Origin: Bacteroidota bacterium
GTDB lineage: Bacteria; Bacteroidota; Bacteroidia; Bacteroidales; Dysgonomonadaceae
Reading direction: 5' to 3'
Assembly (NCBI GenBank): GCA_023622765.1
Contig: JAMNYO010000070.1
Location: forward strand, 1-64,000
Length of the DNA stretch: 64,000 bases
The position numbers and the translations under genes were made by a program. The notes under the pieces are model-generated. The model was not told the DNA's origin, did no database searches, and saw only the letters and a list, made by a program, of their open reading frames with translations. Position 1 is the stretch's first letter. Each line of letters begins with the position of its first letter. Shown in pieces: positions 18,398-27,835 of the stretch.

Positions 18398-18862
18398 TTA
18401 AATCTTCATCTTATCCGGTAGGAAGGAACTCACGTCACGACCGTAACGCAGTAGTTCCCGCACGATCGATGAGCTGATATGGGCGTGGTTGGGTTCGGTG
18501 AATAGCAGGATCGTTTCGATTCCTGAAAGGGTTCGGTTCATGTGGGCAATGGTTTTCTCGTACTCGAAATCGGCTATTGTACGAATGCCCCTGAGTATAA
18601 AGTCTGCACCCACCTCCCGAGCGAAGTCGACGGTGAGCGTATCGTAACTCTCTACCCGCACCCGGGGTTCGGGTTGGTAGAGGTCACGAATCATCTGTAG
18701 CCGCTTGTCGAGTGGGAAAAAGGACTGTTTGTTATCGTTCACGCCGATCGCGATCACCATCTCGTCCACCAGGGTGAGGCTGCGCCGCACCAGCGACTCG
18801 TGTCCCACCGTAAAGGGGTCGAACGTGCCCGGGAATAGGGCGATTCGTTTAGGCGACTTCAT
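18398..18862 (-). CDS. coaD: phosphopantetheine adenylyltransferase
   Basis: The 154-residue product matches CoaD over its length: the nucleotidyltransferase motif TVGH ([13 protein letters not shown], residues 12-24), the substrate loop [15 protein letters not shown] and the C-terminal ISSSIVREL. It makes dephospho-CoA from phosphopantetheine and ATP. Its start overlaps the end of parE by 14 bp. Confidence 0.96.
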   Translation of the reverse strand: MKSPKRIALFPGTFDPFTVGHESLVRRSLTLVDEMVIAIGVNDNKQSFFPLDKRLQMIRDLYQPEPRVRVESYDTLTVDFAREVGADFILRGIRTIADFEYEKTIAHMNRTLSGIETILLFTEPNHAHISSSIVRELLRYGRDVSSFLPDKMKI

Positions 18863-20711
18863 CCTCTTCTACCACTAGGTTATCGATGATAAATGTTTGT
18901 CGCTCCGGCGTGTTCTTACCCATGTAGAACTCCAGGAGCTCTTTTAACAGGTCCTCCTTCCGCATGGTGACCCGATCGAGGCGTATATCCTCCCCGATGA
19001 AGTGGCGGAACTCGTCGGGCGAGATCTCTCCCAGTCCCTTGAAGCGGGTGATCTCGGGATTGGGCCCCAGCTCCTGGATGGCGTTGATTCGTTCTTCTTC
19101 AGTGTAGCAGTAGACCGTCTTCTTCTTGTTGCGTACCCGGAACAGCGGGGTCTGAAAGATGTAGACGTGTCCCTTCTTGATCAGGTCGGGGAAGAACTGC
19201 AGGAAGAAGGTGAGCAGCAGCAGGCGAATGTGCATCCCGTCCGTGTCGGCGTCGGTGGCAATGATCACCTTGTTGTAGCGTAGCCCGTCCATCCCCTCTT
19301 CGATGTTGAGGGCTGCTTGTAGCAGGTTGAACTCCTCGTTCTCGTAGACGATCTTCTTGGTGAGGCCGTAGCTGTTCAGCGGTTTCCCCCGCAAGCTAAA
19401 CACCGCTTGCGTGTTGGGGTCACGGCTCTTGGTGATGGACCCGCTCGCGGAATCCCCCTCCGTGATGAAGATGGCGGTATTCTCCCGGTCGTCTCCCTTG
19501 GGGTCGTTGTAATGTATCCGGCAGTCGCGAAGTTTCTTGTTGTGCAGGCTGGCCTTCTTGGCGCGTTCCCTTGCTTTCTTGGTCACGCCAGCGATGGCTT
19601 TGCGCTCCTTCTCGGAGTCGAGAATCTTCTTTTGTAGCACATCTGCCGTCTCCGGGTGCTTGTGCAGGTAGTTATCCAGCTCCTTCTTCAGGAAGTCGTT
19701 GATATGCTTGTTCACCGAGACCCCGTCGGGGCTCATCTCCTTGGAACCAAGCTTGGTTTTGGTTTGCGATTCAAATATCGGCTCCTCCACCTTGATGCTG
19801 ATGGCTGCCACGATACCGTTTCGTATATCGGAGTACTCGAAGTTCCGGTTGTAGAACTCCTTGATAACGCGGGCGGTCGCCTCCCGGAAAGCGGTCTGGT
19901 GCGTCCCCCCCTGCGTGGTGTGCTGCCCGTTGACGAACGAGTAGTACTCCTCGCCGTACTGATTGGTGTGGGTGATGGCCACCTCGATATCCTCACCGTG
20001 AAGGTGGATGATGGGGTAGAGTTCCTCGGAGGTGAGGTTTTCGTTGAGTAGGTCTTCAAGCCCGTTCTTGGAGTTGAACTTCTTGCCGTTGAAGGTGATG
20101 GTAAGCCCGGTGTTCAAGAAGACGTAGTTCTTGAGCAGCGGCTCGATATGCTCGTCCCGGAATTGGTAGTCGCCAAAGATGGCGGTGTCGGGGGTAAAGC
20201 CGACCAGCGTGCCGTTGCCGTTGCCCGACTGTTTGACCTCATCCTCTTGCGACAGTAGTCCTTGGCTGAACTCCACCCGCTTCGATTCGCCGTCGCGGGA
20301 ACTCTCCATGTAGAACTGGGAGGATAGTGCGTTTACCGCCTTGATCCCCACCCCGTTGAGGCCTACCGACTTCTTGAAGGCCTTGGAGTCGTACTTGGCC
20401 CCGGTGTTCATCTTGGAGCAGACATCCCTGACCTTCCCCAGCGGAACGCCTCGCCCGTGATCTCGCACGGTGACGCTCTCGTTCTTGATGTTTACCTCGA
20501 TGGTTTTCCCGAATCCCATCATGTACTCATCGATGGAGTTGTCCAGCACCTCCTTCAACAGCACGTAGATGCCGTCGTCGGAGGAGGAGCCATCGCCCAG
20601 CTTGCCGATGTACATGCCGGGGCGGTGACGGATATGTTCCTGCCACTCAAGGGTGACGATATTTTCTTCTATATAATTGCTTTCCAATAGCTGTAAATCA
20701 GTTTGACTCAC
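18849..20711 (-). CDS. parE: DNA topoisomerase IV subunit B
   Basis: The 620-residue type IIA subunit has a GHKL ATPase domain ([35 protein letters not shown]), a transducer domain, and a TOPRIM domain ([19 protein letters not shown]). The opening [24 protein letters not shown] reads as the Bacteroidales topoisomerase IV ParE rather than GyrB. It decatenates chromosomes with ParA-type partner ParC, which is not in this window. The start is GTG at 20711, preceded by AGAGAGGAAA. Confidence 0.92.
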   Translation of the reverse strand: MSQTDLQLLESNYIEENIVTLEWQEHIRHRPGMYIGKLGDGSSSDDGIYVLLKEVLDNSIDEYMMGFGKTIEVNIKNESVTVRDHGRGVPLGKVRDVCSKMNTGAKYDSKAFKKSVGLNGVGIKAVNALSSQFYMESSRDGESKRVEFSQGLLSQEDEVKQSGNGNGTLVGFTPDTAIFGDYQFRDEHIEPLLKNYVFLNTGLTITFNGKKFNSKNGLEDLLNENLTSEELYPIIHLHGEDIEVAITHTNQYGEEYYSFVNGQHTTQGGTHQTAFREATARVIKEFYNRNFEYSDIRNGIVAAISIKVEEPIFESQTKTKLGSKEMSPDGVSVNKHINDFLKKELDNYLHKHPETADVLQKKILDSEKERKAIAGVTKKARERAKKASLHNKKLRDCRIHYNDPKGDDRENTAIFITEGDSASGSITKSRDPNTQAVFSLRGKPLNSYGLTKKIVYENEEFNLLQAALNIEEGMDGLRYNKVIIATDADTDGMHIRLLLLTFFLQFFPDLIKKGHVYIFQTPLFRVRNKKKTVYCYTEEERINAIQELGPNPEITRFKGLGEISPDEFRHFIGEDIRLDRVTMRKEDLLKELLEFYMGKNTPERQTFIIDNLVVEEDEVA

Positions 20712-20761
20712 TCTGTTTCCTCTCTTTGTTTAAAGTTTTTTCATTTGTTTCCAGCAGCGCG

Positions 20762-20807
20762 TTACAGATCCTTGATAAAGTGCCTTCTCTTGATCGTCTT
20801 GTAGTCG
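20762..20807 (-). repeat. in-frame duplicate of the GNAT gene's last codons
   Basis: Exactly 63 bp (21 codons) after the stop of the next gene upstream, the same reading frame again encodes a near copy of its tail: KRRHFIKDL-stop against KRRRAFIKDL-stop. The first stop at 20825-20827 and the second at 20762-20764 are in one frame. It looks like a short tandem duplication, or a C-terminal extension cut by a new stop. Confidence 0.75.
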
Positions 20808-20824
20808 TTTTTCGAGGGTGCTTG

Positions 20825-21961
20825 TTACAGGTCCTTGATAAAGGCCCTTCTCCTCTTGTGCTGTTCGTACTCGAAGTCCCCCCACAGGGCGTGTACCTTG
20901 TTATTGGTCTCGAGTTCGAGGTTGGTTTCGGCCTCCGTCAGGTTAAACTTCTTGGCCGAATTGAAGAACTCGCTCACCATGAGTGCGTTGAGTCCTTTGC
21001 CTTGGTATTCGGGGTCAACCGCGATCATCATCAGGTCGAGCACGTGTGTAGTGTTCCCTATCCCCTTCAGCGCCTTGTACAGGTGTATCCATCCGGTGGG
21101 GAGGAACTTACCCTTCGCTTTGCGAAGCGCTTCGGACATGCTGGGCAAGCCGATTCCGACACCCACCACCTTGTTGTCTTGTTGGCGCAGGATCAGCGAC
21201 AGGAACTCAAGCCGCAGCAAGGGGATGTACATATCCACATAGTAGTCGATCTGCTTTTCCGACAGCTCGACATAGCCAAACAGATCTTTGTATGCTTTGT
21301 TGAAAAGGAGGAAAATGTCTCTCGCGTAGGGGAAAACATCTTTTTTGCGCTCGAACCGTTTTACGGTCAACCCGAAGCGGCGCTTCACCACATCAAACAT
21401 CCGTGTGTATCGTTCCGGTATTTCATCCGGTATTTGGATAAGGAACTCCAGCCAATCCTGATCCTTAACATACCCCATCCGCTCCATGTGTTCAGGGTAG
21501 TAGGGGTAGTTATAAATGGTGTACATGGTGCTCATCCGGTCGAATCCCTCGATAAGCATTCCCTCGTGGTCTAGGTCGGTGAACCCCAGGGGGCCATGTA
21601 TCTTCTCCATCCCACGGGATCGTGCCCAACTCTCGGCTTTAGCAAAGAGGGCATCCGTCACCTCCGCGTCGTCGATGAAGTCCACGAAGCTAAACCGGGC
21701 GTTTTTCTGTTTCCATATCTCGTTGGCCTTGTGGTTGATGATGACCCCGATCCTTCCCACGATCTCCTCGCCGCGATACGCGAGGAAGTACGCGGCATCG
21801 CAATGCTCAAATGCCGGGTTCTTGCTCATGTTGAGCGTGGCCATTTCATCGTAAATAAGGGGAGGGACGAAGTAGTCGTTCCCTTCATACAGGTCGATTC
21901 CGAATTGGATGAACTTCCTGAGGTCATCCTTTGTAGTGACTTTTTTGATTGTTACTGACAT
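20825..21961 (-). CDS. GNAT-fold acetyltransferase-like protein
   Basis: The product has 378 residues. Its N-terminal part (IKKVTTKDDLRKFIQFGIDLYEGNDYFVPPL) and C-terminal part (MMIAVDPEYQGKGLNALM, the acetyl-CoA binding Q-G-x-G-x motif near residue 315) read as a conserved Bacteroidetes family of double GNAT-like proteins. Acetyl-CoA use is inferred from the motif; the acceptor is unknown. The gene is alone, with a -7 box 40 bp upstream. Its 3' end is repeated in frame just after the stop. Confidence 0.8.
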   Translation of the reverse strand: MSVTIKKVTTKDDLRKFIQFGIDLYEGNDYFVPPLIYDEMATLNMSKNPAFEHCDAAYFLAYRGEEIVGRIGVIINHKANEIWKQKNARFSFVDFIDDAEVTDALFAKAESWARSRGMEKIHGPLGFTDLDHEGMLIEGFDRMSTMYTIYNYPYYPEHMERMGYVKDQDWLEFLIQIPDEIPERYTRMFDVVKRRFGLTVKRFERKKDVFPYARDIFLLFNKAYKDLFGYVELSEKQIDYYVDMYIPLLRLEFLSLILRQQDNKVVGVGIGLPSMSEALRKAKGKFLPTGWIHLYKALKGIGNTTHVLDLMMIAVDPEYQGKGLNALMVSEFFNSAKKFNLTEAETNLELETNNKVHALWGDFEYEQHKRRRAFIKDL

Positions 21962-22001
21962 ACGTGTGTTCCTATTTCTTGTTGCTTGTTCTTAATTGCT
22001 A

Positions 22002-22009
22002 CAAAGATA
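22002..22009 (-). promoter_or_regulatory. -7 box of the GNAT gene
   Basis: On the minus strand TATCTTTG matches TAnnTTTG exactly, 40 bp before the ATG at 21961. The -33 region is AT-rich without a clear TTTG. Confidence 0.5.
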
Positions 22010-22157
22010 GTGAAATTTTTATTTACCGATGGCTCACCCGGTTAATCTTTCCGGCTTTCGCTTCTATATTGTTCGTTCCGACATGTTTGCTCCATCACTT
22101 ATACGAAAAAGTCGCTATAATTGACACTGTAACCTTTGCCGATGCGCTACGACACGA

Positions 22158-23153
22158 TTACTCCGGAAACACCACCGTGAACTTGCTTCCTTTGTTGTCC
22201 GATTTCACCACGATTTTGCCTTTATGACGCAGTGCGATTTGCCTGCAGAGGGTCAGCCCGATGCCTGAACCATTTGATTTGGTGGAATAAAACGGGATGA
22301 ATATTTTCTCGATAGCTTCAGGGGCAATACCATGACCGTTATCCGAAACCGAGATATGGATTTCACTGCCTAACTTTTCCGCTCTTACCTCGATTCTTGG
22401 TTCAGATGACGCCGCGGAAGCTTCATGGGCGTTTTTCAACAGATTCAGCAACAACTGCTCCACCATCGCTTTATCGGCTTTCAAGATAAGTTGCTCAGGG
22501 TAGACCTCGTAATCGAAGGCAATTCCACTGGAAGCCATCAGCTGTCGCAGTGATTGAAGCATGGGCTGGATCGCGATAGGCTGGATGGTGGGTTGTGGCA
22601 ATCGGGTGAGTTTCCGGTAATTTTCCACGAAAGAGAGCAACCCTTTGCTGCGCCGGTGAATGGTATCCATGGCACGCTTCATAATGCGGTAATTTTCCAC
22701 GTCCACCTCGTCGGACAACTCCTTTTCGCTCAGCGTTTCGGAGAGTGAGATAATGGGCGTTATACTGTTCATGATCTCGTGTGTGAGCACGCTAATCAGT
22801 TTTTGCCACGCTTGCGTTTCAGCTTCATCCCTCATCGCATCGTGCGCGTGGGATCGAAAAGCATCCAGTGCCTCGTTCATCTCTTGGGAAAGACGGCTGA
22901 GCTCATCGCCGGAGCCATGATGGACAAAGTGCGACGAGAAATCGGCATGCCTAATGCTCGAGATCATCTGCTCCATGCGGCCAATCATCTTTTTCCGGTC
23001 ATAGTAAAGCGACACGGCAAAAGCCACGATGAGGAGCAACAGCAAGATCGATGAAAAGAGCAGCTGTTTCAAAAATAGCCAAGCTCCCACCAGCGATAAC
23101 AGCACGATGGCTGTTATTTTCAAGAAAAAAATATGACGGGCTTGCAGTTTCAT
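22158..23153 (-). CDS. membrane sensor histidine kinase of the NtrY/NtrB type
   Basis: The 331-residue product has two adjacent TM helices (about 8-30 and 32-50) with almost no periplasmic loop, a HAMP-like linker, a phosphoacceptor His125 in LTHEIMNSITPI, and an HATPase domain with the N box (LLNLLKNAHEA), DNGHGI and GSGIGLTLC. The H-box with N-S-I-T-P is typical of kinases paired with sigma-54 activators. The gene follows the response regulator at 23220 by 66 bp. With so little outside the membrane the signal is probably sensed in the bilayer or through a partner (inference). Confidence 0.92.
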   Translation of the reverse strand: MKLQARHIFFLKITAIVLLSLVGAWLFLKQLLFSSILLLLLIVAFAVSLYYDRKKMIGRMEQMISSIRHADFSSHFVHHGSGDELSRLSQEMNEALDAFRSHAHDAMRDEAETQAWQKLISVLTHEIMNSITPIISLSETLSEKELSDEVDVENYRIMKRAMDTIHRRSKGLLSFVENYRKLTRLPQPTIQPIAIQPMLQSLRQLMASSGIAFDYEVYPEQLILKADKAMVEQLLLNLLKNAHEASAASSEPRIEVRAEKLGSEIHISVSDNGHGIAPEAIEKIFIPFYSTKSNGSGIGLTLCRQIALRHKGKIVVKSDNKGSKFTVVFPE

Positions 23154-23219
23154 ATTTTTAGTTTCATGCTTAGTGTTTCACGCTTTGAGTTCCCTGCTTT
23201 GAACTTCTTGTTCATCTTG

Positions 23220-24590
23220 CTACTCTTCGTTTTCGCTTTGCATCTTCTCAATTTTCCGGTACAATGAGAACCTGGAAATGCCCAACAGGTCGGCCGCTTG
23301 GTTCATGTTGCCATCCGTTTGGCTAAGCGCTTTTTCGATGGCCGCCTGTTCTAACTCTTTCAAGTTCAGGTTTTCCTGCTTCACTTTTCGCGAAACAGGC
23401 TTTAGCAAAAAATCATCGCTCGAAAGGGTGTAACCCGACGATAAGATCACGGCACGTTCCAGTGCGTGTTGCAGCTCGCGCACGTTGCCGGGCCAGTGGT
23501 AGCTGTTGAGTTTTCGCATGGCCGAGGGGGAGATGCCGCGAATATCCTTCTTGTACTTTTTCGTGAAACGCTCCAAAAAGTGATGCGTGAGCAGCTCGAT
23601 GTCGCCACCTCGCTCACGAAGCGGCGGGATATGTAGCTCGATGGTGTTGATGCGGTACAACAGGTCCTGCCGAAACTCCCCCGCGGCTACCATCTCGTGG
23701 ATATCGGCGTTGGTCGCGCACAGCAAGCGCACGTTGATATGGATGGGCGTGGTTCCGCCCAAGCGCGTTATCTGTTGCTTTTCGATGGCCGTGAGCAGTT
23801 TCATCTGCATGGCGGGCGACAGGTTGGCAATCTCGTCTAAGAAGAGCGTGCCTCCCGATGCGATTTCAAACCGGCCGCTCTTCTCTTTTTTGGCATCGGT
23901 AAACGCCCCCTTTTCGTACCCGAAAAGCTCACTTTCGAACAGCGTTTCGGGGATGGTTCCCAGGTCGATGTGCACGAAGGGTTTATCGGCCCGCGAGGAG
24001 GTGTGATACAGCAGGTGGGCGACCAGATCTTTCCCCGTGCCGTTCTCACCCAATATCAAGATATTGGCATCGGTATCTTTCAGCTTGTCGATGGTCTCAA
24101 AAAGGGCGAGCATCGGTGCACTCTCCCCGATGATTTCGGGGAACGATTGCTGGCTCTGCAATGCCGCGACCTGCTTTTTTAGTCGTGACACCTCCGTGCG
24201 GCTACGGCGCAACTGCACGGCAGATGCCACCGTGGCCAACAGCTTGTCCTTGGCCCAAGGCTTGGGGATAAAATCGGTGGCACCCGCTTTAATGGCTTGC
24301 ACCGCCTTCTCCGTGTCGGAATAGGCGGTAATGAAGATCACCACGGCATCGGGATCGATCTCTTTGATTTTTTTCAACCATAGAAAACCCTCCTGCCCGC
24401 TATCGGCATCTTGCGTGAAGTTCATATCCAGCAAGATCACGTCCGGCTCGAACGTCTCCATGAAATGAGCCACCCGTTCGGGCTGGGTGGTAACTTTCAC
24501 CTTCTCCACGTGCGGTTTCAGCAGCAGGTTGAGGGCGAAGAGAATATCCTCGTTATCGTCGATGATCAGTATTTTTCCTTGTTTTTGCAT
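23220..24590 (-). CDS. sigma-54-dependent response regulator (NtrC family)
   Basis: The 456-residue product has a receiver domain (DD 11-12, phosphoacceptor Asp55, Lys110), an AAA+ sigma-54 activation domain with Walker A GENGTGKD (181-188), the GAFTGA loop as GAFTDA (228-233) and Walker B FLDEIA, then a Fis-type helix-turn-helix (about 410-450, NMNQAADLLGISRFSLYRKI). Such proteins use ATP to open sigma-54 promoters from upstream sites. The nearest candidate target is the TolC gene at 26240, which has a -24/-12 promoter and paired dyads. The start lies 8 bp after the stop of the DUF4143 ATPase, so they may share a transcript. Confidence 0.94.
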   Translation of the reverse strand: MQKQGKILIIDDNEDILFALNLLLKPHVEKVKVTTQPERVAHFMETFEPDVILLDMNFTQDADSGQEGFLWLKKIKEIDPDAVVIFITAYSDTEKAVQAIKAGATDFIPKPWAKDKLLATVASAVQLRRSRTEVSRLKKQVAALQSQQSFPEIIGESAPMLALFETIDKLKDTDANILILGENGTGKDLVAHLLYHTSSRADKPFVHIDLGTIPETLFESELFGYEKGAFTDAKKEKSGRFEIASGGTLFLDEIANLSPAMQMKLLTAIEKQQITRLGGTTPIHINVRLLCATNADIHEMVAAGEFRQDLLYRINTIELHIPPLRERGGDIELLTHHFLERFTKKYKKDIRGISPSAMRKLNSYHWPGNVRELQHALERAVILSSGYTLSSDDFLLKPVSRKVKQENLNLKELEQAAIEKALSQTDGNMNQAADLLGISRFSLYRKIEKMQSENEE

Positions 24591-24598
24591 ATTGCCAT

Positions 24599-25759
24599 CT
24601 ATATATCCACTTCACTCCAAGGCACCACCCGTGCCACGCTTCGCTCCTGACGCTCCTCGCCTCCATAGACCAACGTCTTGCTCAATTTCACATCCGTTTC
24701 AAGGGCGGCGTAATAATTCAAACCCTTAAAAAGATCGGGCATAACGGTTCGCGTGGCTTTTATCTCCACGATTTCGGTTTCATGCGGCTTCTCGATAAGC
24801 AAATCCACTTCATTGCCGTGTGAATCACGCCAAAACCACAAGTCGGTTTGCCTCTCATTTTTATGGTATCTCTTTTTCACATACTCTGAAATGACCATAT
24901 TTTCGAATAATGCCCCCTTTATGGCTTGGTTATCCATTTGAGACACATCGTTTATCCTAAGCAAATGGCACAACAATCCCGTGTCGTGAAAATAGAGCTT
25001 CGGTGACTTTGTAACACGTTTGCTGAAGTTTCTGTAATAGGGTTGCAATAAGAAAATCACGTAACTGTTTTCTAAAGCGGATAGCCACGATTTAACCGTT
25101 GGAGATGATATACCGCACTCCTTTGCCAAACTGTTCATATTCAGGATTTGTCCGGCCCTGGTGGCGCATAACGCTAAAAACTTTCGAAACAAACTCATGT
25201 CTTGAATAGCAAGCAACTCGCTTACATCTCGCTGAATATAAGTCTCAATGTAATTGGGATAGAAATCCGAGGGCATGATGTCTCGATCGTAAATTGCCGG
25301 GTAAAATCCTTTAAGCAGATGTGCTGTATAGTCATTTTGAAGCCATCCGGCACTTTTTAATTCCTGGAAATCGAACGGGAACAATCTAAAAATGGCAACC
25401 CTACCTGCCAGACTTTGGGTGATGCTTTGCATCAGGTGAAAGTTTTGCGAACCCGAAAAAATAAACTGCCCCATTATTCTGCTGTCATCTACAATAGATT
25501 GCACGTATGAAAACAGGTGTGGCACTCGTTGCACCTCATCGAAAATAACCTGCTTATCGTATTGTTTCAAAAAGCTGCGGGGATCATTTTCCGCGAAACT
25601 TCGCATGTCAGGATCTTCAAGGCTCACGTACCTGTAATCAGAAAACATCCCTCTTAGCAAGGTTGTTTTACCCGACTGCCTTGGTCCCGTGAGAACAATG
25701 ACAGGGTACTTATCAACCATCTGTCTCATTGCGGCCACTATTTCTCGGTGAACTAACAT
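24599..25759 (-). CDS. DUF4143 AAA+ ATPase (first of two)
   Basis: From the ATG at 25759 the protein has 386 residues: an N-terminal P-loop domain (GPRQSGKTT at about 25-33, VIFDEVQRVP Walker B) and a C-terminal DUF4143 region with a winged helix and a PD-(D/E)xK-like motif (GNEVDLLIEK...EIVEIKAT). The family is abundant in Bacteroidetes and its role is unsettled. A TTG 30 nt upstream is also in frame, but it is part of the predicted -7 box, so the ATG is preferred. More AT-rich than its neighbours. It directly precedes the sigma-54 regulator. Confidence 0.88.
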   Translation of the reverse strand: MLVHREIVAAMRQMVDKYPVIVLTGPRQSGKTTLLRGMFSDYRYVSLEDPDMRSFAENDPRSFLKQYDKQVIFDEVQRVPHLFSYVQSIVDDSRIMGQFIFSGSQNFHLMQSITQSLAGRVAIFRLFPFDFQELKSAGWLQNDYTAHLLKGFYPAIYDRDIMPSDFYPNYIETYIQRDVSELLAIQDMSLFRKFLALCATRAGQILNMNSLAKECGISSPTVKSWLSALENSYVIFLLQPYYRNFSKRVTKSPKLYFHDTGLLCHLLRINDVSQMDNQAIKGALFENMVISEYVKKRYHKNERQTDLWFWRDSHGNEVDLLIEKPHETEIVEIKATRTVMPDLFKGLNYYAALETDVKLSKTLVYGGEERQERSVARVVPWSEVDI

Positions 25760-25786
25760 GGTTATTCTTTGAATTCGTTCGCGGTG

Positions 25787-25817
25787 CAAATATAGTGGAT
25801 ATTTTATTATTACACAA
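25787..25817 (-). promoter_or_regulatory. Bacteroidales promoter of the DUF4143 ATPase
   Basis: On the minus strand TTG (25815-25817), a 20-nt spacer and TATATTTG (25787-25794) match the consensus. The -33 element lies inside the first unit of the 22-bp repeat array. It may also serve the downstream sigma-54 regulator and kinase. Confidence 0.65.
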
Positions 25818-25963
25818 GAAATATTTTAAGTTTACACAAGTATAATTTTAAATATGCACGAGCAATATTTTATATTTACACAGTTCGGATTTTATATTTA
25901 CACAAGTCAGACTTTAAATTTACAGGAAACGGGTTTTAAATTTGCAGTGATATGAATTTGTCC
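25810..25963. repeat. seven 22-bp direct repeats upstream of the DUF4143 ATPase
   Basis: Units start at 25810, 25832, 25854, 25876, 25898, 25920 and 25942, a strict 22-bp period. The plus-strand consensus is TTACACAAG, about five variable bases, then ATTTTAAAT. Units 3, 6 and 7 are the most degenerate. No spacers, so not CRISPR. Two helical turns per unit would place each on one face of the DNA, as for cooperative binding sites or a bent promoter. Confidence 0.85.
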
Positions 25964-26118
25964 GACAGTGTCAGACCTATTTTATCTCCACAACTATCCA
26001 ATATGCCCGATGATCCTGTAAGTTCTATGGACGATGTGTTTTCGAGCATTCCAAATTCGTCCAATGAACTTAACGTGCCTTCACTCCACAAATGTACATA
26101 TAATTCCTTTACAAATGG

Positions 26119-26134
26119 TGTGCGAAATCGAACT
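26119..26134 (+). promoter_or_regulatory. distal activator-site candidate (imperfect dyad)
   Basis: TGTGCGAAATCGAACT matches the adjacent perfect dyad in its left half and partly in its right half. It starts 21 bp, two helical turns, before that dyad. Confidence 0.5.
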
Positions 26135-26139
26135 TTATT

Positions 26140-26155
26140 TGTGCGATGCCGCACA
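26140..26155 (+). promoter_or_regulatory. proximal activator-site candidate (perfect dyad)
   Basis: TGTGCGATGCCGCACA is a perfect 6-4-6 palindrome located 56 bp before the -24 element, the usual distance for a sigma-54 activator site. Binding by the 23220-24590 regulator is inferred from proximity. Confidence 0.6.
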
Positions 26156-26208
26156 TTTAATGAACAGGTTAAATAACATATCTATCTGCGCAAGAGCAAG
26201 TTATCCAT

Positions 26209-26225
26209 TTGGCACATCTTTTGTT
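26209..26225 (+). promoter_or_regulatory. sigma-54 (-24/-12) promoter candidate
   Basis: TTGGCACATCTTTTGTT fits TGGCAC-N5-TTGC with GG at 26211-26212 and the -12 G at 26223, the exact spacing; only the last C is T. Predicted start near 26236, four bases before the TolC-family ATG, so the leader would be very short or absent. Confidence 0.55.
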
Positions 26226-26239
26226 ACACGGTTTTCATT

Positions 26240-27706
26240 ATGAGATACATTTGCTTCATCGTGCTTGTCCTTCTCTCTTTGGGACAACTCAAAGCCCAAG
26301 ACACGCTTCGTTTGACATTGAACGAAGTAGTGGAGCTCGCTCGAAAACAGTCGCCACAAGCAGTAGCGGCACGACACCAGTATCGGGCTGCCTACTGGAA
26401 CTGGCGCTCGTTCAAGGCCGATTACTTGCCGAGCCTCACCTTCTCGTCCAGTTCGCAACTCAACCGCTCCATTAGTCCCATCACCTTACCCGATGGGACG
26501 GACAGTTTCGTGCAACGAAACCAACTGCTTAATGGTGGCACGTTGACCATCAACCAAAATGTCGCCCTGCTGGGTGGGAGCTTTTTCGTGCAAAGCGGGC
26601 TGCAGCGGCTGGATATTTTTTCCGAAAGGCAGAAGTCGTTCAAGTCCACCCCCGTGTTGATTGGCTATTCGCAAAGTCTCTCCGGGTACAATTCCCTGAA
26701 GTGGAATAAGCGGATTGAGCCCGTGCGGTATGAAGCGGCCAAAAAGCAATATGTAGAGACGTTAGAGCTAACGGCTTCGGCGGCGGCGATGAAGTTTTTC
26801 CAACTGGCCACGGCGCAGAGCAATTTTCAATCGGCAAGCTACAATTACGCCAATGCCGACACGCTGTTTCACTACGCGCAGGGGCGTTACGAAATCGGCA
26901 CGATAACCGAGAACGAGATGTTGCAGCTCGAGATCAATTACCTCACGGAACAGACGAACCGACTGAATGCCCGCATCGAGATGGACGACCGCATTCAAGA
27001 TTTACGGAGTTTCCTGGGAATTACCGAGAACGTGGAGATCGTGGTGGATGTGAGCGAGTCGGTTCCCGATTTCACGGTTCCCGTGAACGAGGCGCTGCAG
27101 CTTGCCCTGCAAAACAGCCCCGATATAGAGCTGTTAGCCCTGCAAAAGCTGCAAAGTGAAAGCGCGTTGGCTTCCGCCGAAGCCTCGCGGGGATTTAAAG
27201 CCGATCTCTACATGCAGTTGGGACTGTCGCAAACCGACACCCATTTCGATAAAGTCTATCAAAACCCGCTGAACCAGCAGTTGGTCAGTTTGGGCATTCG
27301 TATTCCCATCTTGGATTGGGGTGTGGGACGGGGACGGGTGGAGGTGGCAAAGAGCAACCTCGAAAGGGTAAAAATCAATATCGCCCAAGCGCAGATCGAT
27401 TTTGAGGCCAACGTGATAAAGCTGGTGAAGCAGTTCAACTTGCAGGCCGACAAGGTCGCCATCGCGCGAAAGACATCGGAGCGGGCCGCCCGCCGCAACG
27501 ACGTGGCGTATCGCCTCTACTTGTTAGGGAAATCGACCGTGCTCGACCTGAACGCCGCCATTGCCGAGAAAGACCGCTCGCAACACTACTATATCAGCGA
27601 ACTGCGAAGCTACTGGAGCCTCTATTACGGGTTACGTAGCATCACGGGATGGGACTTTGAAAAAGGGAAAAGCTTAAACCATGATTATTTGAATTTGAAT
27701 GATTAA
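26240..27706 (+). CDS. TolC-family outer-membrane efflux channel
   Basis: The 488-residue product has a signal peptide (residues 1-20, ending LKAQ) and two outer-membrane-efflux-protein repeats with long coiled-coil helices (for example VVELARKQSPQAVAARHQY near the start and its counterpart EALQLALQNSPDIELLALQ near 295). TolC proteins form a trimeric channel across the outer membrane and periplasm and dock to a membrane-fusion protein. It is the first gene of the long plus-strand train; the matching fusion protein is at 33892. Likely sigma-54-dependent. Confidence 0.93.
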   Translation: MRYICFIVLVLLSLGQLKAQDTLRLTLNEVVELARKQSPQAVAARHQYRAAYWNWRSFKADYLPSLTFSSSSQLNRSISPITLPDGTDSFVQRNQLLNGGTLTINQNVALLGGSFFVQSGLQRLDIFSERQKSFKSTPVLIGYSQSLSGYNSLKWNKRIEPVRYEAAKKQYVETLELTASAAAMKFFQLATAQSNFQSASYNYANADTLFHYAQGRYEIGTITENEMLQLEINYLTEQTNRLNARIEMDDRIQDLRSFLGITENVEIVVDVSESVPDFTVPVNEALQLALQNSPDIELLALQKLQSESALASAEASRGFKADLYMQLGLSQTDTHFDKVYQNPLNQQLVSLGIRIPILDWGVGRGRVEVAKSNLERVKINIAQAQIDFEANVIKLVKQFNLQADKVAIARKTSERAARRNDVAYRLYLLGKSTVLDLNAAIAEKDRSQHYYISELRSYWSLYYGLRSITGWDFEKGKSLNHDYLNLND

Positions 27707-27835
27707 TCGTAATAGATTTCGGGTTACTGTTTTTTTATGGAGCCTTCACGTTTTCGTAGTTCGGGCTTATCCCATGCAGCCATATAACAGCTATTCATGT
27801 AGAGACAAATTGATCAATAATCCATCAAAAAAACG

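Noticed and set aside
23154..23219. Short AAGC-GAAAC-like repeats between the regulator and kinase genes
   Set aside because: Only three loose copies in 66 bp; too weak to call.
25936..26154. Minus-strand open frame of 72 codons between the DUF4143 ATPase and the TolC gene
   Set aside because: GTG start, no recognisable family, and it overlaps both activator-site dyads and the repeat array; more likely chance. The overlapping plus-strand frame (25952-26176) is rejected for the same reasons.
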